Below, piece after piece: positions 46,804 to 55,611 of a stretch of DNA of 64,000 nt. Source of the stretch: an uncultured Pseudomonadota bacterium (GTDB taxonomy: Bacteria; Pseudomonadota; Gammaproteobacteria; Steroidobacterales; Steroidobacteraceae); assembly GCA_903884235.1 (NCBI GenBank), contig CAISEB010000041.1, positions 1 to 64,000 of the forward strand, in the 5' to 3' direction. Position 1 is the stretch's first letter, and each line of letters begins with the position of its first letter. The notes under the pieces were generated by a model. The model worked only from the letters and a program-made list of their open reading frames with translations. It made no database searches and was not told the DNA's origin. The position numbers were made by a program, and so were the translations under genes.

Positions 46804-47688
46804 TTATTTCGGTCGTTCTAAAACTTTCGAATCACGAAGCGCGATCTCTGATGGATCAATTCGATCGGCTTCGTTTTCCACATACAGGTAAACGCCTACG
46901 CCCACGCCGAGGCGGTCTTCATCCGCGCCGGGTGGGTTCGAAGTCATCCAAGCGTCGAGTTCCTCCAGGAACTTGCCGCCCCGCTCTTCGAGAAACACGG
47001 AGAGCTTCGGAATCTGTCGGGCTGAGAGCCCATGGTCCGCAGCAACAGTGCGTTCAAATCGAGCGTCTTCTTCGCGCTCAATACGAATGTTGTGACCGAG
47101 CGTCTCGACGACGTTGCCGACGACCCGGGACAGCCGATTCAGGCTCACGTCCGTGAGGGCGTCCGGTATGTAGGCGCGGTTCTCTAGACGAAGGAGGCCC
47201 GATTCCAAGCGGCGAACAGCACCGACGCCGATAAGTTCTTCAAGCAATTGAGCAGGCGGCGTCGCGCCGCTATATCGCTTGGCGAGATCGGAGAAGCTGA
47301 GCCCGTCGGCATCGTCCAAAGGCCCGAACGCAACGTCCACCGGCCAACCGTATGGGCCGACGTAACGCGGATCACTCGACCAACCAGTCAGAAGCCGGGT
47401 GATGCGCGCGAGGCGAGTGCGATCACTACTGCCCGAATCTTCCGCCCAAGATTTGAGAATTCGGTCAACGATCGGGCGCGGAAGTCCGGTCAGGATCGCT
47501 ACTCTGGGGATTGAAGCGTCCGTGCCTCGCATCCAAGAGTCCTTGATGCTTTCCTCAATGAAGATGTCGCGCGCCGTATCGGAGAACTCGCTGAACGAGA
47601 TTCCATTCCGAAGCATGAGACGAACCAGCGGCCGGAAGAGCCGCCGGTACGCCTCGAGCAAGCGGTACCTGAGATTGAACTTAACCAT
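46804..47688 (-). CDS. DUF6502-like protein, paralogue A
   Basis: This 294-residue protein is the most typical member here: YRRLFRPLVRLMLRNGISFS, EFSDTARDIFIEESI, then RVAILTGLPRPIVDRIL (helix-turn-helix-like), LLTGWSSDPRYVGPYGWPVD, FSDLAKRYSGATPPAQLLEE and a C-terminal FLEELDAWM. It starts at ATG 47688 and ends 29 bp before the repeat-protein gene, so the two probably share a transcript. The domain order suggests a DNA-binding or adaptor protein, but the family has no established function. Confidence 0.72.
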   Translation of the reverse strand: MVKFNLRYRLLEAYRRLFRPLVRLMLRNGISFSEFSDTARDIFIEESIKDSWMRGTDASIPRVAILTGLPRPIVDRILKSWAEDSGSSDRTRLARITRLLTGWSSDPRYVGPYGWPVDVAFGPLDDADGLSFSDLAKRYSGATPPAQLLEELIGVGAVRRLESGLLRLENRAYIPDALTDVSLNRLSRVVGNVVETLGHNIRIEREEDARFERTVAADHGLSARQIPKLSVFLEERGGKFLEELDAWMTSNPPGADEDRLGVGVGVYLYVENEADRIDPSEIALRDSKVLERPK

Positions 47689-48128
47689 TGGTTACATAAT
47701 CGCACTCTTTAGATAGTTTCTCACCTATTTCGTGCTGATTATGTTCAGGAAAGACCGGGATTTAGGGGTCGGAGTTGCCCTGACGAGTTCGCCGCGTCAG
47801 AGACTCCTGACGGTCATCCGGACGCTTTTGGATATCGGCCGTAAGCAACTAAAAACAAACAAAGTTGCAACCGATACTCGGGTCTTCAAAGCGCGACCAA
47901 CCTTCCACAGAAATCAAACGCCGAAGATGTGCCGAAGCTCTTGGTGATCCGACTAAGACTTCTCCCTTCTAGATATAGGGTTATGGAAGATAGCTAACCT
48001 TATTTAGGAGGTTAGCGATGCGACCTCACTTGGACGCGGCGTAGCGCGATGTCCCGGCGGCTGGATCGCCGATATGCCCAATTTGAGGTATGACGACCAT
48101 GTCGAAATGCGACATGCGTGGCAGGCGG
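47689..48128. other. Intergenic region between the DUF6502 locus and the IS element
   Basis: This region contains an 8-bp inverted repeat, GCTAACCT (47993-48000) and AGGTTAGC (48009-48016). Its right arm overlaps a strong AGGAGG (48007-48012 region) followed by ATG at 48018 and an eight-codon ORF (MRPHLDAA). Another 7-bp repeat, CATGTCG/CGACATG, lies at 48098-48116 next to the IS end. The minus-strand promoter of the DUF6502 locus must also lie here but was not resolved. No longer gene is supported. Confidence 0.4.
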
Positions 48129-49696
48129 CTAGGAGTCTGCGCGGCAGACAGATGTCGGGGTAGCGGGAGCGGCGATGAACGAGTTTTTCGTAGCCGCAGA
48201 GGCTGACGGCAAGCGGCGCGGACCCAGCGGTCGTCCGCTGGATCTGCCGATCACGGCCCGACGGGCGATATTGCTTCCACTTGGCATCGTTCAGACCGCC
48301 ATCGTTGCCATTCGCCGCAAGTTCAGCGCCGCGCAGACGAGCTGGAACTCACAGCGCACCTTCTCGACGCCACGCAAGCTGAACTGCCGGAACCCCAGCA
48401 CCTGCTTGATCCAGGCATTCGGAGGTTCGACGATGGCCTTGCGCCGCCGGTAGCGGCCACGGCCATCCGGGTGTTCCATCTTGGCCGCCATCGCCGCCGT
48501 GTGTGGCAGCCGACCGGTGTCGATGCCGACCAGACGCTTGCCCTCACGGCCGATCGCCACGATCACATCAATGTCCGGCGCCGACACGGCCAGGTGAGCC
48601 AGCGCCGCTTCGCTGCGGTAGCCGGCATCCGCCAGCACCACTGCGGGGACACCCCCGGTGTTGCGTTCGATCGCAGCGATCATCCTGGGCAACTCGCCCG
48701 AGTCGGCAGCGCACTGGGTCAGTTCCGCCACGACAATGATCTGCGCCTGGGCGTCCACCGCCGTCTGGCCGTTGTAGCACTGCTCAAAGCCGGCGCTGCT
48801 CTTCATGATGCGGCTGTCAGGATCGGTGAAGTTGTCCTGCGCCTTCGCCGGCGGCTCGCCGAAGGGGCGCTGGAACGCAGGCCCTGGCTTGCGCGGGGAA
48901 CCCCCTGGGCCTGAGTCGTCGTCATCGGGCTTGCGGCCACGTTCGGCGTCTGCCTCGCGCTGGCGCTGCTCGAGCCGGCCCTTGGCCGCTCGGATCGCCG
49001 CCAGACGCTGCTCGCGCCGCGCGATCTCCGCCGGCACGTCCAGCTCCGGCTCGCCGGCCTCCGCCTTGTCCGCCTGCGCCGCACGGGCCAACAGCGCGTC
49101 GATCTGCGCCTTGAGCTCCGCCTCCGCCGCCTGCATCCGACCGTAGCTCATCGCCTTGTGCTTGCTGGCGTTGGCCTTGAGCTTGGTGCCGTCCACCGCG
49201 ATCGTGCCCAGCCGCACCAGCCCACACTCCCGCGCCAGCTTCACCACCTGCACGAACAACGCCGCCAGCTCCTTCAGGTGCAGCGCCCGAAAGTCACAAA
49301 TCGTCCGGTGCTTCGGGAAGTTACCCGCACCCAGCAGCCGGAACGCCACGTCCTCGTGCAGCTTCTTGGCAATCTTGCGCGAGGAAAACACCCCCGTCGC
49401 GTAGCCGTACACCAGCACCTTCACCATCATCGCCGGATGAAACGGCTGGTTGCGTGGACCGCCGTCCTCGTAGCGTGCGTAAAACGCCCGCAGATCCAGC
49501 GCGTTGATCGTGTCGCTGATGTAGTGCGCCAGGTGATCTTCCGGCAGCCAATCCCGCAGCGAGTGCGGTAGCAGCAGATCCTGGTCCGGTTCGTACGGCA
49601 GATAACTCGTTGGCATGCCGTATTTTACAGCCTCAACTCACCCAGCGGGGCATCAACTCACCTGAAAATAACGGCTTCTGCCGCGCAGACTCCTAG
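48129..49696 (-). mobile_element. IS1182-family insertion sequence, apparently intact
   Basis: Both ends carry a perfect inverted repeat: CTAGGAGTCTGCGCGGCAGA at 48129-48148 and its complement at 49677-49696. The outer CTAG is palindromic, so it may be a 4-bp target duplication and not part of the repeat. One transposase gene fills the element. It separates the AT-rich DUF6502 locus from the housekeeping genes. Confidence 0.85.
48291..49616 (-). CDS. IS1182-family transposase
   Basis: This 441-residue protein starts MPTSYLPYEPDQDLLLPHSL. It has the DUF772 N-terminal domain (NQPFHPAMMVKVLVYGYATG, FRLLGAGNFPKHRTICDFR), then a DDE core (TIAVDGTKLKANAS, VVLADAGYRSE) interrupted by a charged coiled region (about 160-255), and a C-terminal EPPNAWIKQVLGFRQFSLRG. 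All features of an intact IS1182-type enzyme are present without frameshift. Confidence 0.93.
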   Translation of the reverse strand: MPTSYLPYEPDQDLLLPHSLRDWLPEDHLAHYISDTINALDLRAFYARYEDGGPRNQPFHPAMMVKVLVYGYATGVFSSRKIAKKLHEDVAFRLLGAGNFPKHRTICDFRALHLKELAALFVQVVKLARECGLVRLGTIAVDGTKLKANASKHKAMSYGRMQAAEAELKAQIDALLARAAQADKAEAGEPELDVPAEIARREQRLAAIRAAKGRLEQRQREADAERGRKPDDDDSGPGGSPRKPGPAFQRPFGEPPAKAQDNFTDPDSRIMKSSAGFEQCYNGQTAVDAQAQIIVVAELTQCAADSGELPRMIAAIERNTGGVPAVVLADAGYRSEAALAHLAVSAPDIDVIVAIGREGKRLVGIDTGRLPHTAAMAAKMEHPDGRGRYRRRKAIVEPPNAWIKQVLGFRQFSLRGVEKVRCEFQLVCAALNLRRMATMAV

Positions 49697-49774
49697 GCGC
49701 GAATGAGATGCATCGCTTGCGTCGAAGGCGGCTTCTTAAATCGCCGGGGCTACGGAGGACCCCAGAATCAAAAA

Positions 49775-49799
49775 GGGCCGGTCACGACGTGACCGGCCC
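49775..49799 (-). terminator. Rho-independent terminator of the ppiC-type gene
   Basis: A 12-bp perfect stem (GGGCCGGTCACG at 49775-49786 with CGTGACCGGCCC at 49788-49799) is followed on the minus strand by TTTTTGATT. It lies about 45 bp after the stop of the peptidyl-prolyl isomerase gene. Confidence 0.8.
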
Positions 49800-49842
49800 C
49801 TTCCTGGAAGGTCCGTAGAGCGGCGCCCGGGGCGCCGTCGAC

Positions 49843-50766
49843 TTACTTCTTGCCGTCAGCCGCAGGCGCTGCGGGCATGGCAGGCATCGCGGGCATCGCG
49901 GGCATCGCGGGCATCGCGGACGCCGCCGGAGCCTCGACCTTGGCTTCCTCGATCTTCGCGGCCTTGCGCAGCGAGTCGATGTAGTCGTGCACCATGTGCT
50001 GCTGCACGATCGAGCCGAGGCGATCCTTCACGGCCTCGTACGGCGGCGGCGTGATCGGACGCTTGTCGTCCAGGCGGATCACGTGGAAGCCGAACTGCGT
50101 CGCCACCGGCGTCTTCGTGTACTCGCCTTTCGCCAGCGCCGCGACGGCATCCGAGAACGGCTTGACCATCTTGTCGCCGGTGAACCAATTGAGGTCACCA
50201 CCCTGGGCCTTCGAGCCCGGGTCGATCGACAGTTGCTTCGCGAGGTCCTCGAACTTCGCGCCCTTCTGCAGCTTCGCAATCGCGTCCTTCGCCGTCGCCT
50301 CGTCCTTCACGAGGATGTGGCGGGCGTGGTACTCCTCCTTCGGCATGCCGCCGATCTGGCGGTCGTACTCGGCCTTCAAGTCCGCCTCGGTCGGCGTCTT
50401 GCTCTTCGCGTAGTTCTGGAAGAGGGTCGAGGCGAGCAGGTTCAGGCGGTCGAGCTCGAGACGGGCGGCCACCTCCGGGTTCGCGGCGACGTTCTGCTTG
50501 TCGGCCTCGATGCCGCTGACGTACAGGCCCTCGAGGGCCTCGAGCAGCTGCTTGCGCTGCTCGGTCGGCAGTTCCTCGGGCTTCTTGTTGGTCTGGGCCT
50601 GGACCCACACCTCGAAGGCCGCCGCCGAGATCGGCTTGCCGTTGACGGTCGCGACCGCCGGCTTCTGGGCGGGCTGGTCGGACGCCTTGTTGCCGTCGTG
50701 CTTGCAGGCCGCGAGGCCGAGCGCGGAGACGGCAACCACCGCCGGCATCCAATTGCGAATCATCAT
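49843..50766 (-). CDS. PpiC-type (parvulin) peptidyl-prolyl isomerase, lipoprotein
   Basis: This 307-residue protein starts at the Met pair 50766/50763. It has a lipoprotein signal ending LGLAAC, an N-terminal SurA-like helical region (PAVATVNGKPISAAAFEVWV) and one parvulin domain (YHARHILVKDEATAKDAIAK, GGDLNWFTGDKMVKPFSDAV, TQFGFHVIRLDD). It should assist folding of outer-membrane or periplasmic proteins. The C-terminus carries a five-fold MPA repeat encoded by a 9-nt tandem repeat (about 49872-49917). bolA follows upstream at 10 bp. Confidence 0.85.
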   Translation of the reverse strand: MMIRNWMPAVVAVSALGLAACKHDGNKASDQPAQKPAVATVNGKPISAAAFEVWVQAQTNKKPEELPTEQRKQLLEALEGLYVSGIEADKQNVAANPEVAARLELDRLNLLASTLFQNYAKSKTPTEADLKAEYDRQIGGMPKEEYHARHILVKDEATAKDAIAKLQKGAKFEDLAKQLSIDPGSKAQGGDLNWFTGDKMVKPFSDAVAALAKGEYTKTPVATQFGFHVIRLDDKRPITPPPYEAVKDRLGSIVQQHMVHDYIDSLRKAAKIEEAKVEAPAASAMPAMPAMPAMPAMPAAPAADGKK

Positions 50767-50776
50767 GGAGTCAACC

Positions 50777-51067
50777 TCATGTGTCGATAAAAGGGGGCGG
50801 CGAGGCGCGCTCACCCGGCGCGTCCGCCTCGATGCTCAGGGCATGCACTTCGGCCGGGATCAGCGGCCGCAGCGCCTCGTAGACCAGCCGGTGCCGGGCG
50901 AGCACCGGGAGGCCCCGGAATCGTTCAGACAGGATTCGCACCCGAAAGTGCCCGGCTCCGCCATGGCCGGCATGGCCGGCGTGCGCGTGGCTGTCGTCGA
51001 CCACCTCGAGGTGCAGCGGCGACAGCGTCTCGGTCAGCAGTGCCTCGATCCGCTCGGAACGGTTCAT
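50777..51067 (-). CDS. bolA: BolA family protein
   Basis: This 96-residue protein has the BolA/IbaG fold: [36 protein letters not shown] with the family's histidines, [20 protein letters not shown], then LVYEAL. BolA proteins bind monothiol glutaredoxins and act in iron and stress regulation. The start ATG overlaps the upstream yciI stop (ATGA). It is followed by the PpiC-type lipoprotein gene. Confidence 0.88.
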   Translation of the reverse strand: MNRSERIEALLTETLSPLHLEVVDDSHAHAGHAGHGGAGHFRVRILSERFRGLPVLARHRLVYEALRPLIPAEVHALSIEADAPGERASPPPFIDT

Positions 51068-51363
51068 GGTAGCACCTTGATGTAGGGCAGGACCTCGACC
51101 GAGGCGTACACGCCGGCCGCGCGATACGGATCGGCGTCCGCCCAGGCGCGCGCCGCCTCGAGCGAGGGAAACTCCGCGACGATCAGGCTGCCGACGAAGC
51201 CGGCCGGCCCCGGATCCGGGCTGTCTATCGCGGGCAGCGGGCCGGCCGCGAACAGCCGGGCCTCGGCCTGGAGCGCCTGCAGCCGCGCGAGGTGGGCGGG
51301 GCGCGTCGTGCGCCGGGCGGCGAGCGAGTCGGGCGCGTCGCGGCCGAGGATCATGTAGAGCAT
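51064..51363 (-). CDS. yciI: YciI family protein
   Basis: This 99-residue protein has [60 protein letters not shown] and [12 protein letters not shown], the YciI pattern with the conserved His and Asp residues. The precise function of the family is unknown. It overlaps both yciB (by one base) and bolA (ATGA), so the three form a tight operon, as in many gammaproteobacteria. Confidence 0.88.
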   Translation of the reverse strand: MLYMILGRDAPDSLAARRTTRPAHLARLQALQAEARLFAAGPLPAIDSPDPGPAGFVGSLIVAEFPSLEAARAWADADPYRAAGVYASVEVLPYIKVLP

Positions 51364-51902
51364 CAGGTCGAGTCTCCGGCGAGGCGCTCGGCCCGGCGGG
51401 CCAGCCAGTACACCTGCGCGAGCAGGAACACGAACACGATGCCGATCTTCGTCAGCTTCCACCAGACCCACGTGTTGAGTCCGTACCGGTAGGCGACCGC
51501 GAGGTTCAGGCCGGCGAGCAGCGCGAAGAACCCGACCCACATCCAGTTCGCGGCGCGCCAGGTGGCGGCGTCGACCTTCAGGTGCTCGGACATCATCCGC
51601 TCGACGAACGGCCGGCCCTGCAGCGAGGACGCCGCGAAGGCGAGGGCGAGGGTGGCGTACAGCGCCGTCGGCATCCACATCAGCACGAGGTCGTCGTGGA
51701 AGTAGAGCGTGACCGCGCCGAAGGCGAACACCAGCACCGCCGACCACAGCATCATCGGGCTCACCCGGCGCGTGCGCAGCCACGTCACCGCGAGCTGCAG
51801 CGCCGTCGCGGCCATGAGCACGCCGGTGGCGGTCCAGATGCCGACGGTCTTGTAGGCGACGAAGAACGCGAGGATGGGCAGGAAGTCGATGAGCGCCGAC
51901 AT
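51363..51902 (-). CDS. yciB: Inner membrane protein YciB (septation protein A family)
   Basis: This 179-residue protein has five to six membrane segments. It starts [20 protein letters not shown] and has [20 protein letters not shown] and [20 protein letters not shown]. YciB contributes to cell-envelope integrity and division. Divergent from yciO, with 91 bp between the starts. Confidence 0.9.
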   Translation of the reverse strand: MSALIDFLPILAFFVAYKTVGIWTATGVLMAATALQLAVTWLRTRRVSPMMLWSAVLVFAFGAVTLYFHDDLVLMWMPTALYATLALAFAASSLQGRPFVERMMSEHLKVDAATWRAANWMWVGFFALLAGLNLAVAYRYGLNTWVWWKLTKIGIVFVFLLAQVYWLARRAERLAGDST

Positions 51903-51993
51903 GTCGTCTCGGGCCGCGTGCGCGGGGCCGGTATCATAGCGGAATGGCCCGCGACCGGCATCCGCCGCCGCCCGCCGCCCTTAGGTCCCGCCG

Positions 51994-52623
51994 ATGAGCA
52001 CGCTTCTAGAACTGCATCCGAAGAACCCCGAGGTCCGCCTGATCCGCCGCGCCGTCGAGGCGATCCGCCACGGCGGGGTGGTGGTCTATCCGACCGACTC
52101 CTGCTACGCGCTCGGCTGCGCGCTCGGCGACAAGGACGCGATGGAGCGGATCGCGCGGATCCGCCAGACCGACAAGCACCACCATTTCACGCTGGTGTGC
52201 CGCGACCTGTCCGAGATCGCCCACTACGCCCGGGTCGAGAACTGGCAGTACCGGCTGCTGAAGGCCGTGACCCCCGGGCCCTACACGTTCATCCTCGAGG
52301 CGACCAAGGAAGTGCCGCGGCGCCTGCAGAACCCGAAGCGCCGCACGATCGGCATCCGGGTGCCGGACCACCCGGTGCCGCAGCTGCTGCTCGCGGAGCT
52401 CGGCGAGCCGCTGATGACCTCGACCCTGCTGCTGCCCGGGGACGAGTACCCGCTGACGGATGCGGCCGAGATCCACGCGCGGCTCGAGCACCAGGTGTCG
52501 CTGGTGCTCGATGGCGGCAACTGCGGCCTCGAGCCCACCACCATCGTCGATCTCGCCGGCAAGGCGCCGGCTATCCTTCGCCTCGGCAAGGGCGACCCCG
52601 CGCGCCTCGGCGCCACGGCCTGA
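51994..52623 (+). CDS. yciO: YciO/Sua5-family L-threonylcarbamoyladenylate synthase-like protein
   Basis: This 209-residue protein has the YrdC/YciO fold: GGVVVYPTDSCYALGCALGD, IARIRQTDKHHHFTLVCRDL, PGPYTFILEATKEVPRRLQN and KRRTIGIRVPDHP. Family members make threonylcarbamoyl-AMP for tRNA t6A or bind RNA. Length and context (next to yciB and trpS) point to the YciO branch and not TsaC. It starts at ATG 51994. Confidence 0.85.
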   Translation: MSTLLELHPKNPEVRLIRRAVEAIRHGGVVVYPTDSCYALGCALGDKDAMERIARIRQTDKHHHFTLVCRDLSEIAHYARVENWQYRLLKAVTPGPYTFILEATKEVPRRLQNPKRRTIGIRVPDHPVPQLLLAELGEPLMTSTLLLPGDEYPLTDAAEIHARLEHQVSLVLDGGNCGLEPTTIVDLAGKAPAILRLGKGDPARLGATA

Positions 52624-52727
52624 GTCCCCGCCGCGTATAATCCGGCGCCTCCCGTCCAGCGTGTCTCCGGTGCTGCCCGAGGCGACTCCGGGATCGCTTT
52701 GCCATGGGAATTAAGATTAAGTAAAAC

Positions 52728-53390
52728 ATGGATTTGAACCAGATACTTCTAGGGATTTCGATCTCGACCCTGCCGCTGCTCCTCGCGCTCACGGTGCCGG
52801 AGATCGCGCGCGGCCGGGTCGCGATGGCGCTCGGCGACAAGACGCCCTCGCCGCGCGGGCCGCTGAGCCTGAACCCGCTCAAGTACGTGCACCCGATCGG
52901 CACGCTGCTGCTGCCGCTGCTCACGGTCGTGCTCGGCTCGCCGCTGGTGTTCGGCTGGGCGCGTCCGGTGGCGGTCGACCCGCGCAACTTCCGGCACCCG
53001 CGCTCGGGCTTCGTCTGGCTCGCCGCGACCGGCCCGCTCGCCAACCTCGTGATGGCGTTCATCTGGGCGGTGCTGTGGATCCGGGTCGCGGCGCTCCCCG
53101 TGCTCGGCGGCAGCAACCTCGCCAGCTGGATCGGCTACATGGGCAAGTTCGGGGTGACGATCAACGCCTTCCTCGGCGTGCTGACGCTGCTGCCGATTCC
53201 GCCGTTCGCGGGCGGCCAGATCCTGATCGCCGTGCTGCCGCGCGAGGCCGGCGCCGCCCTCGCGAGGCTCGAGCCCTACGGGTTCTATATCGTGCTCGGC
53301 CTGCTCTTCCTCGAGATGTCCAATATCATCGCGATCCTGAGCCCGACGGTCTGGTGGGTGTGCACCCTGATCGTCCGCATCGTGTCCTGA
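52728..53390 (+). CDS. Site-2 protease (M50) homologue without zinc ligands, probable pseudoenzyme
   Basis: This 220-residue membrane protein aligns along its full length with short M50 proteases found upstream of trpS-scpAB. Active members carry HExxH and a second motif with LDG. Here the first motif reads TVPEIARGRVA (both His replaced, by Pro and Arg) and the second LLPIPPFAGG (Asp replaced by Ala). The flanking LNPLKYVHPIGT and GPLANLVMA are kept. All zinc ligands are thus missing, while the frame and hydrophobic pattern are preserved. A TATAAT box lies at 52636-52641. It is probably a non-proteolytic membrane protein. Confidence 0.8.
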   Translation: MDLNQILLGISISTLPLLLALTVPEIARGRVAMALGDKTPSPRGPLSLNPLKYVHPIGTLLLPLLTVVLGSPLVFGWARPVAVDPRNFRHPRSGFVWLAATGPLANLVMAFIWAVLWIRVAALPVLGGSNLASWIGYMGKFGVTINAFLGVLTLLPIPPFAGGQILIAVLPREAGAALARLEPYGFYIVLGLLFLEMSNIIAILSPTVWWVCTLIVRIVS

Positions 53391-53412
53391 CGTTCCGCCG
53401 GAGCCTGCCGAC

Positions 53413-54627
53413 TTGGTCAATACCCCTCCCAACGCCCGCGTCCTGTCCGGCATGCGCCCCACCGGCGCGCTGCACCTTGGCAACTACCACGGCGCGCTCA
53501 AGAACTGGGTCGAGCTGCAGTACCAGTACGAGTGCTTCTTCTTCATCGCCGACTGGCACGCGCTGACCACGGGCTACGAGGACACCAAGGACCTCGAGGA
53601 GAACACCTGGCAGATGGTCATCGACTGGCTCGGTGCGGGCCTCAACCCGTCCGCCTCGACGATGTTCATCCAGTCGCGCGTGCCCGAGCACGCCGAGCTG
53701 CACCTGCTGCTGTCGATGATCACGCCGCTCGGCTGGCTCGAGCGCGTGCCGACGTTCAAGGACCAGCAGGAGCAGCTCAAGGAGAAGGACCTCGCCACCT
53801 ACGGCTTCCTCGGCTACCCGCTGCTGCAGAGCGCGGACATCCTGATCTACCGGCCGCGCTACGTGCCGGTGGGCGAGGACCAGGTCGCGCACGTCGAGAT
53901 CACCCGCGAGGTCGCCCGCCGCTTCAACCACATCTACGGCCGCGAGAGCGACTTCGCGGAGAAGGCCGAGAAGGCGCTGAAGCGCCTCGGCGGCAAGAAC
54001 GCCGAGGCCTATCGCGAGTTCAGGCGCGCCTACCAGGAGAGCGGCGACGAGAGCGCGCTCGAGAAGGCGGCGGCGCTCCTGGATGGCAACGGCCGGCTCA
54101 CGCTCGCCGACCGCGAGCGCCTGCAGGGCTACCTCGAGGGCACCGGCCGCATGATCCTGCCGGAGCCGGACGTGCTGCTGACCCAGACGCCGAAGGTGCC
54201 GGGGCTCGACGGTCGCAAGATGTCGAAGTCCTACGGCAACACGATCGGGCTGCGCGAGGAGCCGGACCAGGTCGCGAAGAAGCTGAAGGCGATGCAGACC
54301 GACCCCGCGCGCGTGCGCCGCACCGACCCCGGCGATCCCGCCAAGTGCCCGGTGTTCGACCTGCACCGCATCTACTCCGGCAGCGACACGCAGGCGTGGG
54401 CGGCCGAGGGCTGCCGGACCGCCGGCATCGGCTGCATCGAGTGCAAGAAGCCGCTGATCGACGCGGTCGTCGTCGAGATCGAGGGCGTGCGCGCGCGGGC
54501 GCGCGAGTACGAGGAGAACCGCGACGCCGTGGTCAGCCTCGTCAACGAGGGCTGCGAGAAGGCGCGCGAGGCCGCGCGCGAGACCATGCAGGACGTGCGC
54601 TCCGCGATGGGGCTGGAATACCGATGA
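53413..54627 (+). CDS. trpS: Tryptophanyl-tRNA synthetase
   Basis: TrpS charges tRNA(Trp). The 404-residue class I enzyme has the HIGH-type MRPTGALHLGNYHGAL and KMSKS in GRKMSKSYGN. It carries an insertion of about 70 residues (around ESDFAEKAEKALKRLGGKNA to GTGRMILPEP) compared with E. coli TrpS, as in several Xanthomonas/Pseudomonas-type enzymes. TTG at 53413, after CGGAG, is the only start that keeps the N-terminus. The stop overlaps scpA (ATGA). Confidence 0.94.
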   Translation: MVNTPPNARVLSGMRPTGALHLGNYHGALKNWVELQYQYECFFFIADWHALTTGYEDTKDLEENTWQMVIDWLGAGLNPSASTMFIQSRVPEHAELHLLLSMITPLGWLERVPTFKDQQEQLKEKDLATYGFLGYPLLQSADILIYRPRYVPVGEDQVAHVEITREVARRFNHIYGRESDFAEKAEKALKRLGGKNAEAYREFRRAYQESGDESALEKAAALLDGNGRLTLADRERLQGYLEGTGRMILPEPDVLLTQTPKVPGLDGRKMSKSYGNTIGLREEPDQVAKKLKAMQTDPARVRRTDPGDPAKCPVFDLHRIYSGSDTQAWAAEGCRTAGIGCIECKKPLIDAVVVEIEGVRARAREYEENRDAVVSLVNEGCEKAREAARETMQDVRSAMGLEYR

Positions 54628-55595
54628 ACGAGACCCACGACCTGCCGCCGAGCGGGACCGGCGCGACGCCGGAGGCGACGGCCGAGTCCGCCGCCGAGCA
54701 TGCGATCGCCGCCGAGATCCTCGCCGAGGGTCCCGCCGTCGCCGACGGCGCCCTGAAGCCCGAGCAGCACGAGATGCCGTTCGCGATGGTCGACGGCGAG
54801 CCGCTGACGGTGATGCCGAAGGACCTGTACATCCCGCCGCAGGCGCTGCAGGTGTTCCTCGAGGCGTTCGAGGGTCCGCTCGACCTGCTGCTCTACCTCA
54901 TCCGCCGCCAGAACCTCGACATCCTCGACATCCCGATCGCCGAGATCACGCGCCAGTACCTCGAGTACATCGACCTGATGCAGGACATGGAGCTCGAGCT
55001 TGCCGGCGAGTACCTGCTGATGGCGGCGATGCTCGCCGAGATCAAGTCGCGCATGCTGCTGCCGCGCCCCGGCGGCGAGGCGGCCGAGGAGGACGATCCG
55101 CGCGCCGAGCTCGTGCGCCGCCTGCAGGAGTACGAGCGCTTCAAGCGCGCCGCCGAGGACATCGACCAGCTGAAGCGCATCGAGCGCGACACCTGGGCGG
55201 CGCAGGCGGAGCTGGTCGAGCGCAAGGTCGTCGCGGCGCTGCCGGACGTGACGCTGAAGGAGATGCTGCTCGCGTTCAAGGACGTGATCCAGCGCGCGGC
55301 GATGTTCGCGAGCCACACGGTGGTGCGCGAGCGCCTGTCGGTGCGCCAGCGCATGAGCGAGATCCTCGAGCGCCTGCAGGGCGGGGAGTTCTTCGGGTTC
55401 TCGCAGCTGTTCCGCGTCGAGGAGGGCAGGATGGGCGTCACCGTGACCTTCATCGCCGTGCTCGAGCTCGTGCGCGAGGGCCTGCTCGAGCTCGTGCAGG
55501 CCGATACCTATGCGCCGCTGCACGTGCGCGGCGCCGTGCCGCGCGCGGATGCGCCGGCTGCCAACGACCCCACGGCCGAGCCCGTGGCGTCCTGA
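54624..55595 (+). CDS. scpA: Segregation and condensation protein A
   Basis: ScpA is the kleisin of the SMC complex. The 323-residue protein has a ~70-residue acidic/Ala-rich N-terminal extension. Then come FLEAFEGPLDLLLYLIRRQN and LDILDIPIAEITRQYLEYID, AGEYLLMAAMLAEIKSRMLL, and a C-terminal winged helix with VTFIAVLELVREGLLELVQ. The start overlaps the trpS stop and scpB follows at 16 bp. It should bridge the SMC heads encoded at 36.9 kb. Confidence 0.94.
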   Translation: MNETHDLPPSGTGATPEATAESAAEHAIAAEILAEGPAVADGALKPEQHEMPFAMVDGEPLTVMPKDLYIPPQALQVFLEAFEGPLDLLLYLIRRQNLDILDIPIAEITRQYLEYIDLMQDMELELAGEYLLMAAMLAEIKSRMLLPRPGGEAAEEDDPRAELVRRLQEYERFKRAAEDIDQLKRIERDTWAAQAELVERKVVAALPDVTLKEMLLAFKDVIQRAAMFASHTVVRERLSVRQRMSEILERLQGGEFFGFSQLFRVEEGRMGVTVTFIAVLELVREGLLELVQADTYAPLHVRGAVPRADAPAANDPTAEPVAS

Positions 55596-55611
55596 TCAGA
55601 GGCTGAGAGCG

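Noticed and set aside
48175-48453. Small plus-strand ORF inside the IS1182 element
   Set aside because: It mostly overlaps the transposase 3' end in antisense and has no conserved features.
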